From Eubacteriales Family XIII. Incertae Sedis bacterium (lineage in GTDB: Bacteria > Bacillota_A > Clostridia > Peptostreptococcales > Anaerovoracaceae), in contig JAITLA010000030.1 of assembly GCA_031278145.1 (NCBI GenBank), positions 1 through 7,631 on the forward strand: DNA of 7,631 nucleotides, read 5' to 3'. Positions 1-6,302 of the stretch are shown here, piece after piece (the first letter of the stretch is position 1; each line of letters opens with the position of its first letter). The notes below the pieces were generated by a model that had not been told where the DNA came from, did not search any database, and saw nothing but the letters and a program-made list of their open reading frames with translations. Position numbers and translations under genes: made by a program.

Positions 1-156
1 GTCAACAAGAAAACGGCAAGAAAATAAAGTCAGAAAACTCTGCTTTTTCAAGGCTTCCCGCTCTTCGATGTCGATCTCCGGGAGGCGCGCGCCGTCCGTG
101 CGGTGACAATCCGTGCCGGAAAGGAGCGTATACGAGGACGGCTTCTCAGACGACAT
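1..156 (-). CDS. N-terminal part of an unrecognised protein, cut by the left edge
   Basis: Reading leftwards, an ATG at 156-154 opens a frame that stays open for exactly 52 codons to the window edge. GAGG lies six bases upstream of the ATG, in the 101-base gap after the addA stop, which is a usable ribosome binding site. The visible peptide is hydrophilic and charged at first (a Glu/Arg/Lys stretch around residues 27-38 contains IDIEEREALKKQ) and then becomes hydrophobic (FLTLF, residues 41-45). I do not recognise a family and assign no function. The last 13 or so codons are much poorer in G+C at third positions than the first part. The true gene could therefore end or shift frame here: a neighbouring frame on the same strand stops at 4-2. 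It may belong to the same operon as addA. It could also be a chance frame, as 52 codons is short in GC-rich DNA. Confidence 0.35.
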   Translation of the reverse strand, partial: MSSEKPSSYTLLSGTDCHRTDGARLPEIDIEEREALKKQSFLTLFSCRFLVD

Positions 157-209
157 TTCGTACCTCGCTCTCGACGATGTTGTGTCGTAAAAATTCAGAT
201 ATCGCCGCT

Positions 210-234
210 ATACCGTTCGAAGCTCGGACGGTAT
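210..234 (-). terminator. Hairpin between addA and the next gene, possible weak terminator
   Basis: ATACCGT at 210-216 and ACGGTAT at 228-234 form a perfect 7-base-pair stem. After one mismatch, three more pairs can form inside (218-220 with 224-226), leaving a 3-base loop. It begins 22 bases past the addA stop codon. There is no T-run directly after it on the minus strand; the nearest one is five Ts roughly 15 bases further on, near 194-190. It may slow or end transcription, or protect the 3' end of the mRNA. A strong intrinsic terminator is not supported. Confidence 0.25.
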
Positions 235-256
235 TCCGGATGCAGAGCGCGTTCGA

Positions 257-3200
257 TTACGCAAGCTCCACACGCAGGCACAAGCCCTCCCCGAGCAGGA
301 ACAGGTTGGCCTCGGAAACGCGCGTGCCTCGGATGCTTTCGATGGCCTCCGCGTAGACGGCGAGCTGGGGGCGGTAGCGTTCCACGAGGCGACGCAGCGC
401 TTCCTCGCGCGCGCCCGCCCCGTATGCGAAGGACCCGCCGGATTTGTAATCGAGAAGGACGGGCAGGCCGTCCTCGACAAACCAGCAGTCGATTACGCCC
501 TGCACGAGGATTTCCTCCCCTTCGAGCTCCCTTCTGATGACGAAGGGCGTTTCCTTGTAGAGCTCCGGCGATGCCGCGGCGCGCCGGCAGATATCGGATT
601 CGAGAAAATTTCTGAGCCGTCCCGTGTCTGCGGCCAAGCACTCCTCGGGCGTAAGCAAGCCGCGCGCGACCAAATCCCGCAAGGCGTCCTCGAGGCCGCC
701 ACGCGCGAGGCCCTCCCGCACGACGCGAAAATCCAGGCGTTCGAGCGCTCGATGCAGGATGCTGCCCCTCTCTGCGGCGCTCGGCGCGCGATCCCCGGAC
801 AGAAAGCGCGGCGCGGCGGCGGCGAAGGGTTCCTCCGCCCGCGCCGCGGAGAGCCCCGCCAGCTCCGTGACCGCGTACTTGGATCGCAAAGAGGCCGCCC
901 GCCCATGCGGGTAGGAAAACCCAAGACGCCGTTCCGCCTCGAGCGCCGTTTCGGGATCGCATTCCGCGGACGCGGCCGGGAATACCCCCGCATCGAGGGC
1001 GCGCCCCTGCGGCCGCGACGCGGCGGCGGCCGGCGCGGCCCGCTCGCGGACGTGAAAGCCCGCCGCCTCCGCCGCCCGCGCGACGAGCGCGAGCTGGGAG
1101 CGCCCGTCCGACGCGGCGCCGTGCTCCCGCAGACCCGCGAGGCCGCCCTTTGCGGTTCCGAGCAGGATCAGCCTGTCCATGGCCCGCGTGAACGCGACGT
1201 ACAGGATGCGGATCTCCTCCGCGAAGTCCTCCGCCGCCTTCCTGCGCCCGATCACGCTCTGCAGCAGCGTATGCTTGTAAAGGCCCGTCGCGGGGTCCGT
1301 GCGGCGCAGCGCGATTCCGATATCCTTGTGTACGCTGACCACCCCCGCAGGCTCCGAAACGAAGCGCCTGCCGAGGCCCGCGACGAGGACGACGGGAAAC
1401 TCGAGCCCCTTGCTCTTGTGAACGGTCATGATGCGCAGCACGTCCTCGCTCTCGCCGATGAGCCGCGCCTGTCCCACGTCCACCCTTCGCCTGATGTGTT
1501 CGACGTAGCCGATGAAATCGGCGAGGCCCTTCATGTGCATGTTCCGAAAATCCAGAGCCTTGTCCGCCAAGGCCCGCAGGTTGGCCTGACGCTGCGCGCC
1601 GAGAGGCAGCGCGCCAGCAAAGGTATAGTAGCCGCTCTCCCGCAAAAGCGCCCACACAAACGCGTCCAGAGGCATAAAGACGGCGTTTTCGCGCCACGCG
1701 GCCAGCCGCGCGAGCATGGCGCGGATCTTCTCGCGCAGCGGCGCGGACACCCCCGCGCCGGGGCCGGCGCCCGCGGCGGCGGTGTGGGGCGCGGCCTCCG
1801 CGCAGAAAAACAGCGCGTCGCAATAGGCGGCGCGCGGCGCGGCCAGCCTGATATCCATCAATTCCTCCGTCGTGAAGCCGAAGATCGGCGCGTACATGAC
1901 GGAGAGCAGAGGGATGTCCCGCCGCCTGTTGTCTATGACGCGCAGCAGATTCATGAAGGTTTCGATCTCCACCGTGTCAAAATAGCCGACGCCCGTGTCC
2001 GTGAAGGCCGGCAAGCCGTTCTCGGCAAACACCCGCCGGAACACGTCCGCCCTGTTCCGCGCCCCGCGCATCAGGATCACGATATCGCGCAGCGTCAGGA
2101 CCCGCGCCGCGCCGGTCTTGCCGTCGAAGAACAGCCGCCCCGCGCCGTCCGGCCCGCGCAGTTCCTCCTTGACGATTGCAAGGGCGGCAAGCGCCTCCTT
2201 CTCCGTCTGTTGCAGCTCCCGGATGACGCGCGTTTCCTCGTCCGCGCCGCCGGCGCTCCCCCACGCGTCGTCGGCCCCGTCCCGCGCGGCTTCCCCGTCG
2301 CCATCGCCGTCGCCGTCCCGAGGCGCGTCGTCGTCGAGCACGAAGAGCAGGGCCTCCCTGTTCCAATCCGCCTCGCCCTCAAACGAGAGCCCCTTGCGCA
2401 GGGCCGCGTTTTCATCGTAGGCCAAGCCCGCCGTGTCGGGCGTCATGATGCGGCTGAACACCCCGTTGATCGCGTCGATGACGGGGGCCTTGCTGCGATA
2501 ATTCAGGTTCAGATCCAAACGCAGGCGCGCGGAATCCTCGCCGCGCCCGTATTCCTCGTATTTTCGCATGAAAAGCTCCGGCTCCGCGAGCCGAAACTTG
2601 TAGATGCTCTGCTTCACGTCGCCGACCATGAACAGGCTGTTGCCCTCGTTGATCCTGCTTATCAGCGTTTCCTGCATGAAATTGCTGTCTTGATATTCGT
2701 CGATGAATATATGGCTGAAACGCTTCCGATACGCCTCCGCGACCTCCGCGTCCTCGAGTATCGCAAGGGCGTAATGCTCCGCGTCGGCGAAGTCCATGAG
2801 CCCGTGTTCCGACTTTTTGCGCGTGAAGATCGCGTGGAAATCCGTGATCAGCCCGAAGAGATAGGCGGCGTAAGGCGCGGTATCGTTGATCTCGGCGACA
2901 TAGTCCGACAGGGGCCGCACGCAGTAGCGTTCCGCCGCGTCCGCGCGCAGCGCGCGCTTCGCCCCGTCGCGAAGGCGCGTCACCGCCGCCTCGACCGCTC
3001 TGTATTTTTCCTTTTCCGCCTTGTTCGAAACGAAGAAGCGCGCGAATTTGAAATCCGCTATCGCGAACAGGAGCGCCTGCAGATCATCCGTCCGCGCCGC
3101 AGAGGCGGCGCCGTCCGGCCCCTCCGCCGTCCGCGGGATTGCCCGGAACGCGCCTTGCAGATCCTTCGCCGCCGCGAGCAGCGCGCAAAGCCCGTCCGCG

Positions 3201-3943
3201 TCCGCGTCGCAGAGGGGCAGATACGCGAGCGCCCCGGCCCGTTCCAGGAGCGGGCGCGCCTCGCGGCAGAGGGCGAGCGCCTTCGCGAGCGCCCGCGCGA
3301 CGTCCGTCGCGATGGCCTCCGCCACGCCGTCCGCAAGCATGTCCCGCGCCGGCTTCGCGAGGAAGGCAACCCTTTCGCGCAGCCAATCAAAGGAATCCGG
3401 CCTGACGCGGATCGCGTCGTACACCGAAAACAGCATATCCTCCCGCAGGCTTTCCTCGTTCTTCTCCCCGGCGTAATGCCGCAGAAAATCCGTGAAGGCC
3501 TCGTAATCCTCCGTGAAACGGCGCGCGAACAGCTCCTCCGCAGCCTCGTTTCTGAGGATGATCCGGCGCGCTTCATCGCAGATGCGCAGATCCGGCGCAA
3601 GCCCGATCTTGAAATGGTATTCGCGGATCACCGCCAAGGCAAAGGCGTGGAAGGTGCTGATCTGCGCGCCGTATATCTCGGAAAGCTGCCTGCGCAGAAA
3701 GGGATCGTCCCTCCGCGCGAGCGCGTCCGTCAAAAACCGCACGATCTTTTGGCGCATCTCCGCCGCCGCCGCGTTCGTGAAGGTGACGATCAGCATGGCG
3801 GAAAGGGGCACGCCCTCTTGCAGGACAAGCCGCCCGATGCGCGCGACGAGCACGGCGGTCTTGCCCGAGCCCGCCGCCGCAGACACGAGAATGCGCTTCT
3901 TGTCGGACTTTATGGCTGTCTGTTGTTCTTCGTTCCAATCCAA
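257..3943 (-). CDS. addA: AddA, ATP-dependent helicase/nuclease subunit A (RecB-like)
   Basis: This is the helicase-nuclease subunit of the AddAB complex, the Gram-positive counterpart of RecBCD. The complex unwinds and trims double-strand DNA ends and prepares a 3' single strand for RecA. All UvrD/Rep (SF1A) helicase motifs are visible in the 1228 residues: Walker A AAAGSGKT (22-29), motif Ia IVTFTNAAAAEM (52-63), Walker B FIDEYQDS (413-420), motif III GDVKQSIYKFR (441-451), NYRS (481-484), motif V TVHKSKGLEF (840-849) and motif VI LYVAFTRAMDRL (914-925). The C-terminal PD-(D/E)XK nuclease is intact: GVID with Asp1152, LLDYKS with Asp1165 and Lys1167, then YRPQLAVYAEA (1190-1200). Length matches Bacillus AddA (about 1230). 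Translation starts at TTG, preceded by GAGGG eight bases upstream. The ATP-binding motif begins about 20 residues in, as usual, so a later start is unlikely. It lies 28 bases behind the flippase gene. Oddities are the missing addB neighbour and a Gly-Asp repeat at about residues 542-551. Confidence 0.97.
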   Translation of the reverse strand: MDWNEEQQTAIKSDKKRILVSAAAGSGKTAVLVARIGRLVLQEGVPLSAMLIVTFTNAAAAEMRQKIVRFLTDALARRDDPFLRRQLSEIYGAQISTFHAFALAVIREYHFKIGLAPDLRICDEARRIILRNEAAEELFARRFTEDYEAFTDFLRHYAGEKNEESLREDMLFSVYDAIRVRPDSFDWLRERVAFLAKPARDMLADGVAEAIATDVARALAKALALCREARPLLERAGALAYLPLCDADADGLCALLAAAKDLQGAFRAIPRTAEGPDGAASAARTDDLQALLFAIADFKFARFFVSNKAEKEKYRAVEAAVTRLRDGAKRALRADAAERYCVRPLSDYVAEINDTAPYAAYLFGLITDFHAIFTRKKSEHGLMDFADAEHYALAILEDAEVAEAYRKRFSHIFIDEYQDSNFMQETLISRINEGNSLFMVGDVKQSIYKFRLAEPELFMRKYEEYGRGEDSARLRLDLNLNYRSKAPVIDAINGVFSRIMTPDTAGLAYDENAALRKGLSFEGEADWNREALLFVLDDDAPRDGDGDGDGEAARDGADDAWGSAGGADEETRVIRELQQTEKEALAALAIVKEELRGPDGAGRLFFDGKTGAARVLTLRDIVILMRGARNRADVFRRVFAENGLPAFTDTGVGYFDTVEIETFMNLLRVIDNRRRDIPLLSVMYAPIFGFTTEELMDIRLAAPRAAYCDALFFCAEAAPHTAAAGAGPGAGVSAPLREKIRAMLARLAAWRENAVFMPLDAFVWALLRESGYYTFAGALPLGAQRQANLRALADKALDFRNMHMKGLADFIGYVEHIRRRVDVGQARLIGESEDVLRIMTVHKSKGLEFPVVLVAGLGRRFVSEPAGVVSVHKDIGIALRRTDPATGLYKHTLLQSVIGRRKAAEDFAEEIRILYVAFTRAMDRLILLGTAKGGLAGLREHGAASDGRSQLALVARAAEAAGFHVRERAAPAAAASRPQGRALDAGVFPAASAECDPETALEAERRLGFSYPHGRAASLRSKYAVTELAGLSAARAEEPFAAAAPRFLSGDRAPSAAERGSILHRALERLDFRVVREGLARGGLEDALRDLVARGLLTPEECLAADTGRLRNFLESDICRRAAASPELYKETPFVIRRELEGEEILVQGVIDCWFVEDGLPVLLDYKSGGSFAYGAGAREEALRRLVERYRPQLAVYAEAIESIRGTRVSEANLFLLGEGLCLRVELA
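2295..2318 (-). repeat. Four tandem hexamers inside addA encoding a Gly-Asp run
   Basis: On the plus strand the hexamer CCGTCG (with variants CCATCG and CCGTCC) occurs four times in a row. On the coding strand it gives GDGDGDGDG at about residues 543-551, the start of an acidic, low-complexity segment that runs to about residue 570 (D/E/G/A-rich). The segment lies between the NYRS motif and the next conserved helicase block, so it is probably a flexible surface loop. Short tandem repeats like this can change copy number without breaking the reading frame. Confidence 0.6.
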
Positions 3944-3951
3944 AGCCTTGT

Positions 3952-3956
3952 CCCTC
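3952..3956 (-). promoter_or_regulatory. Shine-Dalgarno GAGGG that fixes the TTG start of addA
   Basis: GAGGG on the minus strand (3956-3952) is followed by eight bases and then TTG at 3943-3941, opening MDWNEEQQTA. No ATG or GTG in frame fits the conserved AddA N-terminus as well. The site lies in the 28-base gap after the flippase stop codon, so addA has its own ribosome loading site and does not depend on stop-start overlap. Confidence 0.75.
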
Positions 3957-3971
3957 GTCCCATCGCGAAAT

Positions 3972-5579
3972 TCACAGCAGGCGGAGCCTCCGTAACAGAG
4001 CCACCAGCGTCTTCCCCTTCGGCAACAGCTCGATCTCCCGCGGCAGCACGGCGCCGGATTTCAGGACGGCCGGGACATAGGAGGCTGCCGCGGCGCAGAC
4101 GGCTATGAGCGCGGAAAGGCCGCCCGACAGGAAAGACTTGCAGGCGAAATAGACGAGCGCCGTAACCGCGCACATCAGGATGCCCGAGGCCAGCGGTTTC
4201 ATGACCGAAAGCGAAACATCGAAGCGGACGCGCGCCGACCGCTTGACGAAGATCAGATTCATGACGCCGATCACGATGTATCCGGCCGTGCTGCCGATGG
4301 CGGCGCCGTTTATGTGCAGCGCGGGCAGGGCCGTCAGCGCGTAGGTCAGCGCGAGCTTGACAAGGAGCCCCGCGAGCAGCGCGACGACGGGGAGCGAGGC
4401 GCGCCCAAGTCCTTGCAGTATACCCGCCATGGCCTGCGCCACGCAGAGGAACACGACGCCCGCGCCGAGTATCGCGAGGCAGGGAGCGGCGGAGGCGGCG
4501 ACGGCCTGCGCGGGGTATATGAGCCTGAGTATCGGCGCGGCGAGTATCATGAGGCCGAAACCGCAGGGCACGCCTATGAGCATGGCCGTCCGCAGACCCA
4601 TGCGGATGTTCGTGTCGAGGAAATCGGAATCCCCCGCGCCGCAGGCGGCCGCCACGGCGGGCACCATGCTCAGCGCGATGCTGAGAGCGAGGGCCATCGG
4701 GATGTTGATGATGGGCGCCGCGAAGCCCGTCATCAGGCCGTAAAGGCCCTCCGCCTCGCGCGCGCCGAAGCCCGCGTCCATCAGCCGTATGCGGCAGAGC
4801 AGCATATCGACCACATTCATGATCGGCAATATGGAAACGCCTATCGTCGTGGGAACGGTCAGCACGACCAGGGTTTTCAGCAGCCTGCCCGCGCGTTCGC
4901 CGCCCCCGTCCCGCGCGGAAGCATCTCGGGCCGAAAGTCCTCCGTCCCGGCGCCTCTGCCGCGCGTAGACGGCGAGCAGGATCAGTATCCCCGCCACGGG
5001 TCCGACGCTCGCGCCGAAGCAAGCGCCGGCCGAGGCCAGCTCCAGACTGTCGGAAACGAAAAACACGGCGAGGCTGAGCCCGACGATCACGCGTATGAGC
5101 TGCTCCGCAAGCTGCGACACAGCCGTCGGCCGCATCTCCTGCATGCCCTGAAAATACCCGCGGAACACGGACATAAGCGGCACGAACAGCAGGGAGGGCG
5201 CAATCGCGAGCAGGGAGAAATACGAACCCTCGCTCCGCACAAAGCGCGCGAGCGGCTCCGCGAAGGCGGCCACGCCGAGGGCGGCGACAAGCCCGAACGC
5301 GAGCATGACGACAAAGGCCAGCCGAAACACGCGATGCGCCTCCGCGCGCCGGCCGGCGGCGATGCGCTCCGAGGTCATCTTCGATATGGCCGCGGGCGCG
5401 CCGTTCGTCGAAAACACGAGCAGGAATATATAGACGGGATAGGCGGTCTGGTAATAGCCCATGCCCACCTCGCCGATGATATTCGCGAGGGGGATGCGAA
5501 ACACCGCACCCATCATCTGTACGAGCAGGCCCGCCGCGCCGAGCACGGCGGCGCCTGTCAGGAATGTTTTTTTGCGCAT
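3972..5579 (-). CDS. MurJ/SpoVB-family (MVF/MATE superfamily) lipid-precursor flippase
   Basis: A 535-residue polytopic membrane protein of the MOP (MVF/MATE-type) exporter superfamily that includes Bacillus SpoVB and YtgP/MurJ. Members flip undecaprenyl-linked cell-wall or polysaccharide precursors across the cytoplasmic membrane. The N-terminus (FLTGAAVLGAAGLLVQMMG, then FRIPLANIIG at 27-36 and GYYQTAYPVY at 41-50) and FRGYFQGMQEMRPTAVSQ (139-156), followed by AEQLIR, are typical of this group. Many hydrophobic helices follow, with a polar Arg/Gly/Asp loop at about 206-234 splitting two bundles. The C-terminus is short and basic. Length agrees with SpoVB (about 518) and YtgP (about 544). 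The GLYQ-like YYQTAYPVY leans towards YtgP/MurJ, but SpoVB cannot be excluded, so no symbol is given. It starts at ATG with AAAGGA eleven bases upstream, slightly far. It is the first gene of a likely two-gene operon with addA. Whether it serves vegetative wall synthesis or the spore cortex is not visible here. Confidence 0.88.
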   Translation of the reverse strand: MRKKTFLTGAAVLGAAGLLVQMMGAVFRIPLANIIGEVGMGYYQTAYPVYIFLLVFSTNGAPAAISKMTSERIAAGRRAEAHRVFRLAFVVMLAFGLVAALGVAAFAEPLARFVRSEGSYFSLLAIAPSLLFVPLMSVFRGYFQGMQEMRPTAVSQLAEQLIRVIVGLSLAVFFVSDSLELASAGACFGASVGPVAGILILLAVYARQRRRDGGLSARDASARDGGGERAGRLLKTLVVLTVPTTIGVSILPIMNVVDMLLCRIRLMDAGFGAREAEGLYGLMTGFAAPIINIPMALALSIALSMVPAVAAACGAGDSDFLDTNIRMGLRTAMLIGVPCGFGLMILAAPILRLIYPAQAVAASAAPCLAILGAGVVFLCVAQAMAGILQGLGRASLPVVALLAGLLVKLALTYALTALPALHINGAAIGSTAGYIVIGVMNLIFVKRSARVRFDVSLSVMKPLASGILMCAVTALVYFACKSFLSGGLSALIAVCAAAASYVPAVLKSGAVLPREIELLPKGKTLVALLRRLRLL

Positions 5580-5603
5580 GCTTGCAGCAATCCTTTTCGA
5601 TTC

Positions 5604-5633
5604 GATATAATGCCGGTCCCCGGTTATTATATC
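5604..5633. promoter_or_regulatory. Dyad with TATAAT in both arms, just upstream of the flippase gene
   Basis: GATATAAT-G-CCGG (5604-5616) and CCGG-TT-ATTATATC (5620-5633) form an inverted repeat with a three-base loop and only one or two unpaired bases. Each arm contains a perfect -10 box: TATAAT on the plus strand at 5606-5611 and on the minus strand at 5631-5626. The minus-strand box points at the flippase gene, whose start is 47 bases away. It has no good -35 at the normal distance; a ten-T tract fills part of the spacer. The plus-strand box has TTGCAG at 5582-5587, 18 bases upstream, a weak -35. The site could be a promoter, an operator, or an RNA hairpin in the leader. Confidence 0.4.
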
Positions 5634-5671
5634 AAAAAAAAAACCGTCGCGATACTATTATTTCGCGGCAA
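5634..5671 (-). terminator. Terminator-like hairpin plus ten Ts facing the flippase gene
   Basis: Reading leftwards, CGCGA (5667-5663), a ten-base AT-rich loop and TCGCG (5652-5648) make a five-pair GC stem. After one mismatch, a G-C and two G-U pairs extend it to about 5671 and 5644. Ten consecutive Ts follow immediately (5643-5634). That is the layout of a modest intrinsic terminator or attenuator on the minus strand. It would act on transcripts coming from the promoter at 6034-6062, before they reach the flippase gene. The stem is short, so termination may be partial. Confidence 0.4.
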
Positions 5672-5722
5672 GTGATCGTTTGGAGAATCTCAGGGTTACT
5701 ATTCAATTTTGGCTCCGTCCAA

Positions 5723-5780
5723 CATTCGGCTTCGCCTCATTCCTCCGTTCGCCCGAGGCTCACTTCGCTGCGCTCCGGGC
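5723..5780. repeat. GC-rich segment with imperfect palindrome and GGAG/GAAG-like repeats
   Basis: The minus strand reads as purine-rich blocks built from GGAGCGCAGCGAAGTGAGC and a degenerate second copy that starts GGAGGAATGAGGCGAAGC. The outer 30 bases (5751-5780) form an imperfect palindrome with GCCCG and CGGGC at the ends and about 9 of 13 arm positions matching. GGC-TTC-GCC at 5728-5736 can form a small hairpin. It directly abuts the 25-base repeat cluster and may be part of the same inserted element. Function unknown. Confidence 0.35.
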
Positions 5781-5788
5781 ATAAACGT

Positions 5789-5902
5789 ACACACGGGGAC
5801 GGTTCTTTTGTGTTTTGGGCAGGTTTGGCACTGTGGCCCGTGCCGGTAAATCGCGCAATTCCAACATTGTATGTGTTACACAAAAGAACCGTCCCCATGT
5901 GT
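5789..5902. repeat. Inverted pair of 25-base units (REPIN-like element)
   Basis: The unit at 5789-5813 contains GGGGACGGTTCTTTTGTGT. Its reverse complement recurs at 5878-5902 with 24 of 25 positions identical (one G to A change). Sixty-four bases separate them, and those contain their own small hairpin, GGCAC (5827-5831) with GTGCC (5840-5844). The right-hand unit also begins ACACA and ends TGTGT, so it can fold on itself. Two inverted short palindromic units around a spacer is the plan of REPINs and other non-autonomous elements mobilised by REP-associated Y1 tyrosine transposases (RAYTs). From memory, GGGGACGGTTC repeats recur in Clostridia genomes, often near such transposases. No transposase gene is in the window. 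Confidence 0.65.
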
Positions 5903-5930
5903 TCTCAAATGAACCGTCCCCATGTGTTCT
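5881..5930. repeat. Tandem direct repeat, 2 x 25 bases
   Basis: 5881-5905 and 5906-5930 are adjacent copies of the same 25-base unit differing at one position (A at 5885, T at 5910). Each contains GAACCGTCCCCATGTGTTCT. The first copy largely coincides with the right arm of the inverted pair, so the cluster has three units in all: one inverted and two direct. The absence of any spacer and the copy number of two argue against a CRISPR array. Confidence 0.85.
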
Positions 5931-5956
5931 GCGCCCAATGCCGACTTTTTCAGTGA

Positions 5957-5975
5957 CCCCCTGTAGAGGCGGGGG
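5957..5975. other. C5/G5 hairpin at the right border of the repeat cluster
   Basis: CCCCC (5957-5961) and GGGGG (5971-5975) pair around a nine-base loop. Neither strand has a T-run after it, so it is not an intrinsic terminator. It lies 26 bases right of the last 25-base unit and could be a border structure of the repeat element or a hairpin in the 5' part of the leftward transcript. Confidence 0.35.
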
Positions 5976-6033
5976 ACCGGTGCCGTCGTTCAACAACACA
6001 CAAAAAATGCATATATTCCTACCGCTTGAGGAT

Positions 6034-6062
6034 AGTATATAACGAAAAACGGTCTATGTCAA
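6034..6062 (-). promoter_or_regulatory. Near-consensus SigA promoter, leftward
   Basis: On the minus strand TTGACA (6062-6057) is followed by exactly 17 bases and then TATACT (6039-6034). The -35 is perfect and the -10 matches five of six. The expected start of RNA is near 6027. It points to the flippase-addA pair but lies about 450 bases from the flippase start codon, with the repeat cluster and a terminator-like hairpin between. It is the best promoter sequence in the window. Confidence 0.75.
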
Positions 6063-6125
6063 TATCTTGCCTCGCCCCCTATTTTTTACATACAGGGTCC
6101 GCGGTTGCCGTTCAAGGGTATACAA

Positions 6126-6266
6126 TTCGCCGGCGGGCGAAGAAAAACCACCGTGGCGGCCGGGCGAAAAATCCGGTATACTGAATAGTGTTCCGCCGCG
6201 TGGGCGAGGATCGCGCATTCCGGCGGAGCGGGCACGAGGGCCAAAGCGCAAGAAAGACGCTCTTTC
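6126..6266 (+). other. Hairpin-rich 5' leader of gpmI
   Basis: Three inverted repeats lie upstream of gpmI: TTCGCC-GGCG-GGCGAA (6126-6141, six-pair stem, tetraloop), TCCGCCG (6192-6198) with CGGCGGA (6221-6227) around 22 bases, and GAAAGA-CGC-TCTTTC (6252-6266, six-pair stem, three-base loop). I found no convincing plus-strand promoter. TACAAT (6121-6126) and TATACT (6177-6182) are possible -10 boxes but neither has a matching -35 at the right distance. I recognise no riboswitch. Confidence 0.4.
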
Positions 6267-6296
6267 ACGGATTTTGGCTGTACGACACGACAAAAA

Positions 6297-6302
6297 AAGG
6301 AG
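6297..6302 (+). promoter_or_regulatory. Shine-Dalgarno AAGGAG of gpmI
   Basis: AAGGAG sits six bases before the ATG at 6309, an ideal ribosome binding site. It confirms this start over the second in-frame ATG at codon 9, which would remove the residues leading into the conserved LMILDGFG. Confidence 0.85.

Larger units (their letters stand above)
5634..6027 (-). ncRNA. Possible leader or separate small RNA of about 390 nt
   Basis: The candidate is defined only by its borders: a consensus SigA promoter at 6062-6034, which would start RNA near 6027, and the terminator-like hairpin with T10 ending at 5634. The RNA would include the C5/G5 hairpin, the three 25-base repeat units (two of which can pair in inverted orientation) and the purine-rich segment. 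No known RNA family is recognised. It may equally be read through as the 5' leader of the flippase-addA operon, about 450 nucleotides long. Confidence 0.25.

Noticed and set aside
195..1823. A 542-codon frame on the minus strand overlapping the addA 3' half
   Set aside because: It is an out-of-frame reading of addA with low-complexity Arg/Gly composition and no recognisable domain.
3944..3971. A terminator or promoter between the flippase gene and addA
   Set aside because: The gap is only 28 bases, and it contains just the ribosome binding site and no hairpin or promoter boxes.
752..4108. A very long open frame (1118 codons) on the plus strand, opposite addA
   Set aside because: It mirrors the GC-rich codon use of addA. 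Its translation is Arg/Pro/Ala/Gly-rich with no domain, whereas the opposite strand carries every AddA motif in order.
4314..5675. A 453-codon frame on the plus strand opposite the flippase gene
   Set aside because: The translation is His/Arg/Glu-rich without domains, and the opposite strand gives a coherent membrane protein of the right family length.
5881..5930. CRISPR array
   Set aside because: There are only two direct units with no spacer between them, plus one inverted unit, and no cas gene is in the window.
5760..5999. Small frames of 75-130 codons crossing the repeat cluster on both strands
   Set aside because: Their sequence is just the translation of the repeat units (for example THGDGSF on one strand). 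The starts lack good ribosome binding sites and no domain is seen. Such frames are typical false gene calls over repeats.
5953..6012. A possible 19- to 20-codon leader peptide starting with ATG at 6012 just after the minus-strand promoter
   Set aside because: The nearby AGGA is only four bases before the ATG, too close to be a normal ribosome binding site, and the peptide has no codon run suggesting attenuation.
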